Of a stretch of DNA of 40,216 nt, positions 15,895 to 24,918 are shown piece after piece. Source of the stretch: Sulfurovum sp. (GTDB taxonomy: Bacteria > Campylobacterota > Campylobacteria > Campylobacterales > Sulfurovaceae). The notes under the pieces are model-generated. The model searched no databases. It was not told where the DNA came from and saw nothing but the letters and a program-made list of their open reading frames with translations. A program made the position numbers and the translations under genes. The DNA lies in contig JAKIUE010000007.1 of assembly GCA_021647715.1 (NCBI GenBank), positions 1 to 40,216 of the forward strand, read 5' to 3'. Position 1 is the first letter of the stretch, and each line of letters begins with the position of its first letter.

Positions 15895-16943
15895 TATTTT
15901 TCTCCAAAGTTAAAAAGTATTTTCTTGACAATATTTTCATCTATATTGTTTAGCATTTTATGCCCACCTATACTATGAGGTAATATAAATTTAATGTTAC
16001 CCTTAGAAGACTTTTTATCTAAAAAGAAATGCTCATAGAACTGATCTATATCTTTAATGATATATTTAGTAGGTAATGAGACTTTTGTTAAGAGTTTTGT
16101 AATTTTATTTGCTTCTTCTTGGGAAAGTAGTTTAAGTTCTACGGCTAGTGCATTTGCCATGATTATCCCAATGGCTACAGCTTCACCATGTAAATATTTT
16201 TTATAATCTGTTTCATTTTCTACTACATGCCCAAAGGTATGTCCATAATTTAGTACTGCACGTATACCAGCTTCTTTTTCATCTTGGTTCACTACCCATG
16301 CCTTAAGCTCAATAGATTTACGAATAATCTCTTTAATCGTATCTACATTATCAAAATCAGCGTTTTGTAAATATGAAAAAAAATCTTCATCAAACATCAC
16401 TGCCATCTTAACCACTTCTGCAATGCCTGCTGAAAATTCACGTGGAGGAAGGGTTTCTAAAAATGAAGGGTCAATATAGACCGCTTTAGGTTGATAAAAT
16501 GCACCTATTAGATTTTTACCATATGCATTATTGACACCGGTTTTTCCTCCAACTGAGGCATCCACTTGGCTTAGAAGAGTGGTTGGAACCTGAATAAAAT
16601 CAATACCTCTTTGGTAAAGACTTGCGGTAAATCCTGTCATGTCACCTATTACACCACCACCTAAAGCAATGAGCAGTGATTTTCTATCTAATTTATGTTC
16701 GAAACATTGGGATAATATATCCTCAACTGTTTTAAGTGTTTTATACTCTTCTCCATCCGGTACTGTAACAACATGAAGTTTATGAGCATTAATTTTTGTG
16801 CGTAATGTTTCAAGGTGGTACTTTGCAACTGTGGGATTTGTAACGATGACAACAGAGGTATCAAATGATAGACTGGGTAAAGTATCTATAGTCACGTTAT
16901 AGTTTATAGTGTTTGTATTTTTTAATTCTATTGGAACTATCAT
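15894..16943 (-). CDS. aroB: 3-dehydroquinate synthase
   Basis: This 349-aa AroB has the NAD-binding segment PDGEEYKTL, the glycine-rich ALGGGVIGDMTGF, the QVPTTLLSQVDASVGGKTGVN stretch and zinc-ligand regions (AEVVKMAVM, NYGHTFGHVVE, LHGEAVAIGI). It converts DAHP to 3-dehydroquinate, the second step of the shikimate pathway, in the cytoplasm. Length and motifs are complete. It is separated by 100 bp from the TrkA-like gene upstream and coupled to mscS downstream. Confidence 0.96.
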   Translation of the reverse strand: MIVPIELKNTNTINYNVTIDTLPSLSFDTSVVIVTNPTVAKYHLETLRTKINAHKLHVVTVPDGEEYKTLKTVEDILSQCFEHKLDRKSLLIALGGGVIGDMTGFTASLYQRGIDFIQVPTTLLSQVDASVGGKTGVNNAYGKNLIGAFYQPKAVYIDPSFLETLPPREFSAGIAEVVKMAVMFDEDFFSYLQNADFDNVDTIKEIIRKSIELKAWVVNQDEKEAGIRAVLNYGHTFGHVVENETDYKKYLHGEAVAIGIIMANALAVELKLLSQEEANKITKLLTKVSLPTKYIIKDIDQFYEHFFLDKKSSKGNIKFILPHSIGGHKMLNNIDENIVKKILFNFGEK

Positions 16944-17043
16944 TCAGAGATACCTTGTTGTATGATATAAATCATTTTTTACTTGTATTTATATTATCTC
17001 AATTGTGGTTAAATTTTGTTGTATATTAAGTCTATATTGTTTT

Positions 17044-18486
17044 CTAGCTTTGTTCTTTGAATTCACTGAGTTCAAAAGGAACAAGAAGTTTAGGATGTTT
17101 GGTTACACTCAAGACTAAATCTTGCATTTTTGTAGAAATTAGTCTTATGAAATTATTTGTATTTAATTCTTTTTCAAAAGGAAGTACTTGTAGTATTTCG
17201 TTCATTGAAGAGAGTTTACGTATGGGATTACTGACTTTTTGTTCAATTTCAATTTCTATATTAAAAATTTGTGAGAGTGTTTCAAAATGTTCAATGGTAA
17301 TTTTTTTCTCTTCAAACTCCCCTTCTGGGTCATAATCACCTAATAAGAGATTTAAACCAAGTGATTCAGATATTTCAAAAGCAGTCGCAGATATAGATTC
17401 CATTTTATTATTCTCACTCATAAGTACTATACATTTCTTTATATTATAAAGATGTCTATCTCCAAAAAGATACACTAGTTTTTTCAAATTATAGAGTATC
17501 TCTTTATGATTATCTACTTCAAATGATTCTTTACCTATGAGTACCAAACCAATATCGTGTTCATGTAAATCATATTCTATTTGCTTGTCAATATCATCAC
17601 TATCATAAGAAATAGATATACTAACTTTATCGGATTCAAACTTTTTAAGTTTCTCTAGTAGATTAAAGTCATTTGGGAAGAATACACGTATAAAAAGTGA
17701 TTTATTTTCTAGTTTATCTAATAGATAGATAGATTCCCGTAGGTGCATTAATATGTTTTCATTATCAAAACGCATATCTATCATAAAATATAAATTTTTC
17801 CCAAAAGGTTCTGGAAAAAGACCTGTACGTTTATTTATAGTTTTATATACACTATGAAGTACACGAGGTTTACCTACAACTAAGAGTGTATCATTAGGTT
17901 GAATCATTGTCGCAGGTGTAGGGAGAATTTGCATTTCATCACGGTAGAGTGCTGCTATTTTCCATCTACGTTGTAAAACAGACCCAACATGTCTATATGC
18001 ATAAGAAGAACCAAATGGCACATGAATCTCCATAATTTCACCACGACCTAGTCCTACATTTTGTGCGACCAAAGGAACATTAGGTAAATGATCGTAGAGG
18101 TGTGCAGCCATCAGTTCATCACTGTAAAATATGGTTATGTTTTTACACGCTTTACCCATCTTTTTATCATCCCATTGGTTTACAAATACGGTTCTTGTGT
18201 TGGGATTTATAAGTGCAATGTTTTTAAGTGTATATTCTGCATCTTCTTTATCTTCTAAAATGACAAAGACATTTGCAAATTTCGTGTTGGTGATTACATG
18301 GTTAAGTTTGGAAAAGCTTGTAGGGTCTATATCTAATAATGTGATATTTTTTCCCACTTTTTCAGGCAAGGTACCCTCTTTATAGTTAGTGACATAATAA
18401 TGGTTGTCCGCAACACGTTTTTTGTCTACCCAGTCTATAAAGTGTTTAGCAACACTACCACTTGCTAAAATAAGTATATTTTTCAA
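17044..18486 (-). CDS. TrkA-N/TrkA-C domain protein (RCK-like)
   Basis: The 480-aa cytoplasmic protein opens with a Rossmann-like segment (MKNILILASGSVAKHF) resembling a TrkA-N/RCK nucleotide-binding domain. About residues 130-215 look like a TrkA-C fold (EIMEIHVPFGSSYAYRHVG, then LPTPATMIQPNDTLLVVGKP). The second half may be another, more diverged, RCK-like unit. Members gate potassium channels or transporters, but no channel gene is adjacent. The start is TTG. I recall a similar gene between tgt and aroB in H. pylori. It heads the minus-strand operon and diverges from tgt. Confidence 0.75.
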   Translation of the reverse strand: MKNILILASGSVAKHFIDWVDKKRVADNHYYVTNYKEGTLPEKVGKNITLLDIDPTSFSKLNHVITNTKFANVFVILEDKEDAEYTLKNIALINPNTRTVFVNQWDDKKMGKACKNITIFYSDELMAAHLYDHLPNVPLVAQNVGLGRGEIMEIHVPFGSSYAYRHVGSVLQRRWKIAALYRDEMQILPTPATMIQPNDTLLVVGKPRVLHSVYKTINKRTGLFPEPFGKNLYFMIDMRFDNENILMHLRESIYLLDKLENKSLFIRVFFPNDFNLLEKLKKFESDKVSISISYDSDDIDKQIEYDLHEHDIGLVLIGKESFEVDNHKEILYNLKKLVYLFGDRHLYNIKKCIVLMSENNKMESISATAFEISESLGLNLLLGDYDPEGEFEEKKITIEHFETLSQIFNIEIEIEQKVSNPIRKLSSMNEILQVLPFEKELNTNNFIRLISTKMQDLVLSVTKHPKLLVPFELSEFKEQS

Positions 18487-18511
18487 ACTATTGCCCTGTT
18501 ATGATTTTAGA

Positions 18512-19707
<1,196 letters not shown>

Positions 19708-19709
19708 TA

Positions 19710-19820
19710 TTAGACTTGAGGGTCTAAATTATTTGTTGCTTTAATTGTGAGAGCAATGATGATGACTTCTAAGACCATGAATAGTCCTAATGCACTGGTT
19801 ATTTCTGTATAAAATGACAT
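19710..19820 (-). CDS. Very small 36-aa membrane protein
   Basis: The minus strand reads from ATG at 19820 to TAA at 19710-19712, behind an AAAAAAGGATAAGT ribosome binding site at ideal distance. The product begins MSFYTEITSALGLF and has one hydrophobic helix (about residues 8-27, with VLEVIIIALTI) and a polar tail ending DPQV. This looks like a genuine single-pass microprotein. Its stop lies 2 bp from the tgt stop, and the hairpin TTAGAC/GTCTAA (19710-19727) at the junction may end both transcripts. I do not recognise a family; short cytochrome-oxidase or transporter subunits have a similar shape. Confidence 0.6.
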   Translation of the reverse strand: MSFYTEITSALGLFMVLEVIIIALTIKATNNLDPQV

Positions 19821-19899
19821 ACTTATCCTTTTTTGGAGCAGAAGTATACAGAAATAAAATTAATTGAATATTAATTAGTATTAAAACAATGAAAATTGT

Positions 19900-20790
19900 C
19901 TATTTTTTGTAAGGCACTTTAGCAGATGGTGTCTGTTTTGAAGTATGTTCTAAGTGCGTATCTTGGTCATCAAAAAATATGTCAGCCCCAAAAGCTTTAA
20001 TCACTTCATATTTTTGAACTCCCCCTTGAAAAAAAGCTTCATCTACACGTACACCCCACCCTTCAAGGGTACCTAACACTCTCTCATGTGTTGAAAAGTT
20101 CCTGGCAGTGACTAAAGCTGTACGTATGGGTGAAGACTCCATGGGAAACTTGTCTTGTATTTCTGAAATCGTTTTTAAAAACTTGAAAAAAGGCCCTTTA
20201 CTAAGTGGGTTTTTTGCATGTTCTTTTTCATGGGCGATAAAGGCATCTAGCCCTCTCTCTTGATAGACCTTTTCACTTTCATCTCCAAAGAGTACGGCAT
20301 CTCCATCAAAAGCTATCTTAACGATATCAGACTCTTCTGCTGTGATGGGAGTATGGGGCAAAATCGTTGCAGCAGCTACACCAGAGTTTACAGCTTCTTC
20401 TACATCAGGGGTATGTACTGAGAGAAACAAATCAACCTTAAATGCTTCTAAGTATCGTGATACGGGTGTACCTGCTGTCCATCCTGTACGTTCTATGTCT
20501 AAAGCATAGTGTTCTATGGAGCGGCCTATACGCAGTCCTGTAGCTGCATTGTTACGTGAGAGTATGATGACTTCTATGAGCTTGTTGTCAAATTTTTTGT
20601 TTATGGAGAGTAAGTTTTGTATAAATCTAAAGGCAGAACCACGTTCGAGTGGTTTTTCAAGGTTTTCTAATTGGTGTGCATAATAGCTCTCTAGACCTTC
20701 AGTATCATAAATAGTATTCTCTTCTTCTAAATTAAAGAGTGCACGTGAGGAGATAGCAATAACAAGTTTGTCTTGAAGAGTATAAGCCAT
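19900..20790 (-). CDS. Cytosolic 5'-nucleotidase, cN-I family
   Basis: This 296-aa protein matches the 5-nucleotidase family of cN-I type (PF06189). It has an N-terminal LVIAISSRALFNLEEEN, a central AFDGDAVLFGDESEKVY segment carrying the phosphatase acidic residues, and the later RTALVTARNFSTHERVLGTL and EAFFQGGVQKYEVIKAFGADIFFDDQ stretches. It should dephosphorylate nucleoside monophosphates in the cytoplasm. The ATG has AAAAAAGG upstream. It diverges from lemA with 68 bp between starts. Confidence 0.88.
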   Translation of the reverse strand: MAYTLQDKLVIAISSRALFNLEEENTIYDTEGLESYYAHQLENLEKPLERGSAFRFIQNLLSINKKFDNKLIEVIILSRNNAATGLRIGRSIEHYALDIERTGWTAGTPVSRYLEAFKVDLFLSVHTPDVEEAVNSGVAAATILPHTPITAEESDIVKIAFDGDAVLFGDESEKVYQERGLDAFIAHEKEHAKNPLSKGPFFKFLKTISEIQDKFPMESSPIRTALVTARNFSTHERVLGTLEGWGVRVDEAFFQGGVQKYEVIKAFGADIFFDDQDTHLEHTSKQTPSAKVPYKK

Positions 20791-20821
20791 AGATAATTAA
20801 CCTTTTTTAGTAAGTATAACG

Positions 20822-20830
20822 TGCTATAAT
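20822..20830 (+). promoter_or_regulatory. Extended -10 promoter of the lemA operon
   Basis: TGCTATAAT is a consensus extended -10 element, 28 bp before the lemA ATG. AAAGGAT precedes the start codon. No good -35 is visible. Confidence 0.7.
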
Positions 20831-20858
20831 TAAAGCAATAGATACACAAAGGATAAAA

Positions 20859-21422
20859 ATGAGTTTTGGAAATATAGTATTATTGATAATTGTAGCTGTA
20901 GCTGGATATTTAATCATTATATATAATAAGTTTGTATCTTTACGTGCAGGCATAGATGCTTCATGGTCAGATATAGATGTACAGCTTAAGAGACGTTATA
21001 ATCTTATACCAGCTCTTGTTGATACAGTAAAAGGCTATAAAGATTATGAGGCAGAAACACTTGAAAAGGTGATTCAAGCTAGACAACAAGGACTCAGTGC
21101 TGGTAATATGGATGAAAAAGCAGCAGCAGCAAATATGCTTTCTGGTGCATTAGGAAAATTATTTGCACTCTCAGAAGCGTATCCTGATTTAAAAGCAAAT
21201 ACAAACTTTTTAAAATTACAAGATGAATTGTCGAGTATAGAAGATGCCATACAAAATGCAAGACGTTATTATAACGCAATAGTAAGAGATTATAATGCTA
21301 AGTTAGAGTCATTTCCTGATCTCTTTGTTGCGCAAAAGTTTAACTTTACTGGTCGTGAGTATTTTGAACTTGATGCAAGTGAAGCAGATGCTGCGAAAAA
21401 GATGCCAAAAATAGACTTGTAA
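20859..21422 (+). CDS. LemA family protein
   Basis: This 187-aa LemA protein has one N-terminal membrane helix (residues 5-23). The conserved segments are YNKFVSLRAGIDASWSDIDVQLKRRYNLIPALVDTVKGY, AYPDLKANTNFLKLQDEL and the C-terminal ARRYYNAIVRDYNAKLESFPDLFVA. It is normal in length. LemA proteins are inner-membrane proteins of unclear function, often paired with DUF2207 or TPM-domain proteins, as here: the DUF2207 gene starts 3 nt after the stop. Confidence 0.95.
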   Translation: MSFGNIVLLIIVAVAGYLIIIYNKFVSLRAGIDASWSDIDVQLKRRYNLIPALVDTVKGYKDYEAETLEKVIQARQQGLSAGNMDEKAAAANMLSGALGKLFALSEAYPDLKANTNFLKLQDELSSIEDAIQNARRYYNAIVRDYNAKLESFPDLFVAQKFNFTGREYFELDASEADAAKKMPKIDL

Positions 21423-21425
21423 ACT

Positions 21426-23288
21426 ATGCAAAAAGTCCTTTTATCACTTTTTCTTTTTTGTTTATCTACTCTCTTTATTTATGCTGAAAAAATAGCTAGC
21501 TATGATATTAATGTAAGTGTTAAACAAAGTGGTGAACTTTTTATCTTCGAAACGATACAGTATGATTTTGAAGGTGAAACTAAACATGGAATCTATAGAG
21601 ACATTCCTTTTACTATAAAAATAAATAATCGTATAAAAGATATAGGTTTATCTGATTTTGATGTGAAAATAAATAACAGGTATGTACCGTGGACAAAGTC
21701 TACTATGAAGTCAGCGCATGCTGGAAAGATTGTTCGATTAAAAATAGGTGACGCATCTACATATGTAACGGGTAAAAAGATTTACAACATAACATATCGT
21801 GTAAAAATGGGTGTATTTCCTTCTTCAAATAATGAAAAAAATGATGCTATTCGATGGAATATTATAGGCACGGGGTGGGACGTTCCTATAGAGAATATTA
21901 AAGCAAACTTTTTTCTTCCAACAACGCTTACACAAAATATTGTTTCTGTATCTAGTTATACGGGAGCATATGGTGAAAAAGATTCTACAGCTAATATCAA
22001 GTGGGTTAATCCTCAACATATATTTGCAACTGTAGAACAACTTAATCCTCATGAAGGTGCAACAGTAGAATTGTCTTTTCCCACTGGAATACTTGATCAA
22101 AGTGGTGTTGAAAATCTTGAGCCTTCTACAATGGACTGGTTTTTAGAAAATTGGTTTTGGGGAGTTTTAGCAGGATTTTTACTCTATTTTAGCACTATGT
22201 ATAAACGGTATATTGGATTTGAAGATAAACGTTCTATAGCTGTGCAATATGAAGCACCAAAAGGCTTAAGTGTTTTGCAATCAGGGCTTATTTTAGATAA
22301 GTTTGCAGATAATGAAGACTTTTCTGCGGCTATACTAGAACTTGGGTATTTAGGTTATCTCACCATTGAACAAAAAGATAAAAGGTATAACCCTGTACTA
22401 AAAAGAACAGATAAAAATGCAGATACACTCACAATGGATCAACAATATCTGCTTGATCATATACTATTTAAAGCATCAAGTACTTTTATTATGTCTGAAA
22501 AGTCAGAAGACAAAGCGCAAACTTTATTGTCAGGGTTTAGTTATATTAATGATAATCTTTATGATTGGTCTGTGAGTGATGGATATATGACAGATAATCC
22601 CAAACGTATTCGCAAGAATTTTTTATGGAAAAGTATCTTATTTTTATCTCCTGTCTTTGCTTTAATGATTTATACATATGTGGGCCCAGGAGAGTTGATG
22701 GGGTTGATCTTTTCTATTATTTTTGGAACTATAGGTTTTCGCACACTTATGAATGAAAAGTCATGGATTAGCAGATTTGTTGGATTTATTTTTCTAAACT
22801 TTGGATTAGCGTCCTTGTATGCATTATTTGATAGCGGTATTGATATACTATCTTTGTTACTAGGACCTCTGGGTGTTTTTATGGTACTCATAGGGTTACT
22901 CTATTTTCTTTATAAAAAAATAGGTCCATTTACAAAAAAAGGTGCGTATACTTCTTCACATCTTTTAGGGCTTAAAACGTATATTTCTCGTGTAAAAGAA
23001 GATGAGATAAAAAGGCGTTTAGAAGAAGATTCTTTGTATTTAGAAAAACTTCTTCCTTATGCAGTGTTGTTTAAAGAGAGTAAACATTGGCTCTCTTTTT
23101 ATGATTTACTTAAGGTAGAAACTCCACATTGGTATATGGGTAGTGTACATAATATAGAGTCTTTCTCTTCTTCTGTAGATAACACGGCCACCCCACCCTC
23201 AACAAGCGCAAGTAGTGGTGGAGGATTTTCAGGTGGTGGTAGTTTCTCTGGTGGTGGAGGCGGCGGTGGTGGTGGAGGTTCTTGGTAA
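21426..23288 (+). CDS. DUF2207 membrane protein with Gly-rich C-terminus
   Basis: This 620-aa protein has a signal peptide (1-20), an extracytoplasmic beta-rich DUF2207 domain (about 22-230, including the GIYRDIPF motif), a membrane helix near 238-254 and a cytoplasmic segment. Two to four more helices lie at about 400-500, and the tail consists of Ser and Gly runs ending in GGSW. Gly/Ser tails of this sort are characteristic of the DUF2207/TPM group. It is co-transcribed with lemA and the two are presumed partners; the function in the family is unresolved. The G-rich 3' end also creates a long antisense Pro-rich frame that is not a gene. Confidence 0.9.
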   Translation: MQKVLLSLFLFCLSTLFIYAEKIASYDINVSVKQSGELFIFETIQYDFEGETKHGIYRDIPFTIKINNRIKDIGLSDFDVKINNRYVPWTKSTMKSAHAGKIVRLKIGDASTYVTGKKIYNITYRVKMGVFPSSNNEKNDAIRWNIIGTGWDVPIENIKANFFLPTTLTQNIVSVSSYTGAYGEKDSTANIKWVNPQHIFATVEQLNPHEGATVELSFPTGILDQSGVENLEPSTMDWFLENWFWGVLAGFLLYFSTMYKRYIGFEDKRSIAVQYEAPKGLSVLQSGLILDKFADNEDFSAAILELGYLGYLTIEQKDKRYNPVLKRTDKNADTLTMDQQYLLDHILFKASSTFIMSEKSEDKAQTLLSGFSYINDNLYDWSVSDGYMTDNPKRIRKNFLWKSILFLSPVFALMIYTYVGPGELMGLIFSIIFGTIGFRTLMNEKSWISRFVGFIFLNFGLASLYALFDSGIDILSLLLGPLGVFMVLIGLLYFLYKKIGPFTKKGAYTSSHLLGLKTYISRVKEDEIKRRLEEDSLYLEKLLPYAVLFKESKHWLSFYDLLKVETPHWYMGSVHNIESFSSSVDNTATPPSTSASSGGGFSGGGSFSGGGGGGGGGGSW

Positions 23289-23346
23289 CCTCTAAGACTT
23301 AAATAACTTATGCTAAAATCCATCAAAAATAAGGTCTAACTACTAA

Positions 23347-23697
23347 ATGTATACACTTTTTGTCTACGGAACACTCATGCCAAACTGCCCTAATGGGCAT
23401 GTGTTAGAAAACATTGTAGGCAAGTTTGTACCTGCTACAGTCACGGGAGAACTCATAGGTGCAGGATGGTCTGCAGGTATGGGTTATCCTGGGATAAAGC
23501 TCGACTCTGATGTTGACACCGTTCATGGTTTTTTATTTTACTCACATAACCTAGAAGACAATTGGGAGTATCTCGATGCTTTTGAGGGAGAAGAGTTTAT
23601 ACGTTTGCCTGTAGTGGTTGAGCGTTATGATGAACTTGACGTTGATACCTATATTTATGCATTAAAAGAGAACAAAGAATCACTAGAAGACCAATAA
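23347..23697 (+). CDS. Gamma-glutamylcyclotransferase-like (AIG2/BtrG fold) protein
   Basis: The 116-aa protein begins with the fold's substrate-loop signature (YTLFVYGTLM), continues with GYPGIKLD and has LDAFEGEEFIR, whose Glu is the expected general base. This is the small single-domain form. Members cyclise gamma-glutamyl peptides or related amine adducts; the exact substrate is open. It lies 58 bp after the DUF2207 gene with little visible promoter, so it may be read through. Confidence 0.88.
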   Translation: MYTLFVYGTLMPNCPNGHVLENIVGKFVPATVTGELIGAGWSAGMGYPGIKLDSDVDTVHGFLFYSHNLEDNWEYLDAFEGEEFIRLPVVVERYDELDVDTYIYALKENKESLEDQ

Positions 23698-23755
23698 ATA
23701 TGACAATTTGACATCTTTTTCATAGCATTTTATTTTTTCCAATATACTAGCGCCT

Positions 23756-24097
23756 ATGTATACTAAAAAGAAAGAACGGTTTTATATCTGCGATATACTC
23801 GAAGACCCAGCCGTCACGTACCCCTCATACTATATACTGAGTAGTTCTATGTTTAAAAATGAGATGCTTCACGCTGCGCTTATAGACTTACATAGTTTTG
23901 ATTTTTCTTACTATGAAGTAGCAACATCCTTTGATGATATATTTGCCATGTTACATACAGGGACATTTCCTATCTATAAAGAGAAGTACATTATAGGGTA
24001 TTTTGGTAATAAAATGATGTATCTGGAGAGTAATGGTTGGAAGGGGTTGCCTGCTACGGAGGATATTTTTAGGTTAGAACATTGGTTGGTGTGCTAA
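23756..24097 (+). CDS. Hypothetical 113-aa protein
   Basis: This soluble, aromatic-rich 113-aa protein (many Tyr and Phe) has no signal peptide or membrane helix, and I recognise no family. The reading frame uses typical local codons and ends at a hairpin. There is no ribosome binding site before the ATG, while a TATACT box (23743-23748) ends 7 nt before it. The mRNA could therefore be leaderless. A later start is less attractive because the first in-frame internal Met is about 32 residues on. Confidence 0.6.
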   Translation: MYTKKKERFYICDILEDPAVTYPSYYILSSSMFKNEMLHAALIDLHSFDFSYYEVATSFDDIFAMLHTGTFPIYKEKYIIGYFGNKMMYLESNGWKGLPATEDIFRLEHWLVC

Positions 24098-24121
24098 GAG
24101 GTACCATATTTAGCACCTCTT
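24091..24121. terminator. Two overlapping inverted repeats between convergent genes
   Basis: GTGCTAA (24091-24097) pairs with TTAGCAC (24110-24116), while AGAGGT (24097-24102) pairs with ACCTCT (24115-24120). The two stems exclude each other. They sit between the convergent 113-aa gene and the lipoprotein gene and probably act as a bidirectional terminator, although the U-tract is short. Confidence 0.45.
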
Positions 24122-24135
24122 ATCCTACTATTATA

Positions 24136-24756
24136 TTACTTGACTTTTACTTCTATATTCTTAATGAAAAGCGTTGTATTTGCATCTGCATGTATGATGA
24201 AGTAAGCATTCTCTGGTATGTCTTCTGGTAGGTCAAAGTTCATATAAGTTGTGCCTTTACCAGTTTTCAAATAAACAATTTCCCAGTTTAACATATCTCC
24301 AGCAGAACGAACATAAGTGTTTTCAGGTATATCACCAACAACTGTGATCCCAATCCTTTTCCCAGCAGGTAGTTTTTCTGTTAATCCAAAGTCATCTGCT
24401 TTAGGATCTACTCTTACAAATAGTTGTCCTGCATCTTTAAAGGTATATTTGATACCTCCATTTTCTCTTGTCGATGTAGTAGTTCCACCTTGGTTCAATC
24501 CAAAATTCTCTTCATAAGGTTTTGCAATATTCTTAGAATAATTCCCTTTCGAACCTGAAGACTCAGCGTATTCTTTATCTGTACCTGGCTTGTCAGTGTT
24601 TGGTTTGTCTGTACCTGATGTGTTTGCATCTGGTCCAGTTGTGACTGAATCCTGATTTGATGGTACTTGTTTTGTGGGTTCTTTACTATCTGTACCACAT
24701 CCTGATAATGCTAAAATAGCAGAGAGTGCCAATGTTGTTAAAAGTGTTTTCTTCAT
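24136..24756 (-). CDS. Secreted lipoprotein with Thr/Asp/Lys-rich linker
   Basis: The 206-aa product has a lipoprotein signal peptide with lipobox LSGC (Cys20). A low-complexity linker follows (about 21-75) with repeated TDKP/GTDK units, then a globular beta-rich domain (about 80-206) that I do not recognise. That domain contains FVRVDPKADDFGLTEKLPAGKR and ends KNIEVKVK. It could be a carbohydrate-binding-like sandwich, but there is no firm motif. AAAAGGATA precedes the ATG. The promoter side (24757-24918) holds a TACAAT box on the minus strand and a 15-bp palindrome (ATATTGT-T-ACAATAT, 24852-24866) that might be an operator. Confidence 0.8.
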   Translation of the reverse strand: MKKTLLTTLALSAILALSGCGTDSKEPTKQVPSNQDSVTTGPDANTSGTDKPNTDKPGTDKEYAESSGSKGNYSKNIAKPYEENFGLNQGGTTTSTRENGGIKYTFKDAGQLFVRVDPKADDFGLTEKLPAGKRIGITVVGDIPENTYVRSAGDMLNWEIVYLKTGKGTTYMNFDLPEDIPENAYFIIHADANTTLFIKNIEVKVK

Positions 24757-24918
24757 ATTTCTATATCCTTTTGTATTTTTGTACTGTTATTGTATTCTAA
24801 TTACTCTTATATGTTATTCTTTTTAGTAGACTATCTATGACAACTAGTATGATATTGTTACAATATTACCCAAGTATTACCTATGGTTACTAAGTCTTTG
24901 CCATTTACAAGGTACATT

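Noticed and set aside
23099-23326. Pro-rich minus-strand frame
   Set aside because: It is the antisense of the Gly-rich tail of the DUF2207 protein.
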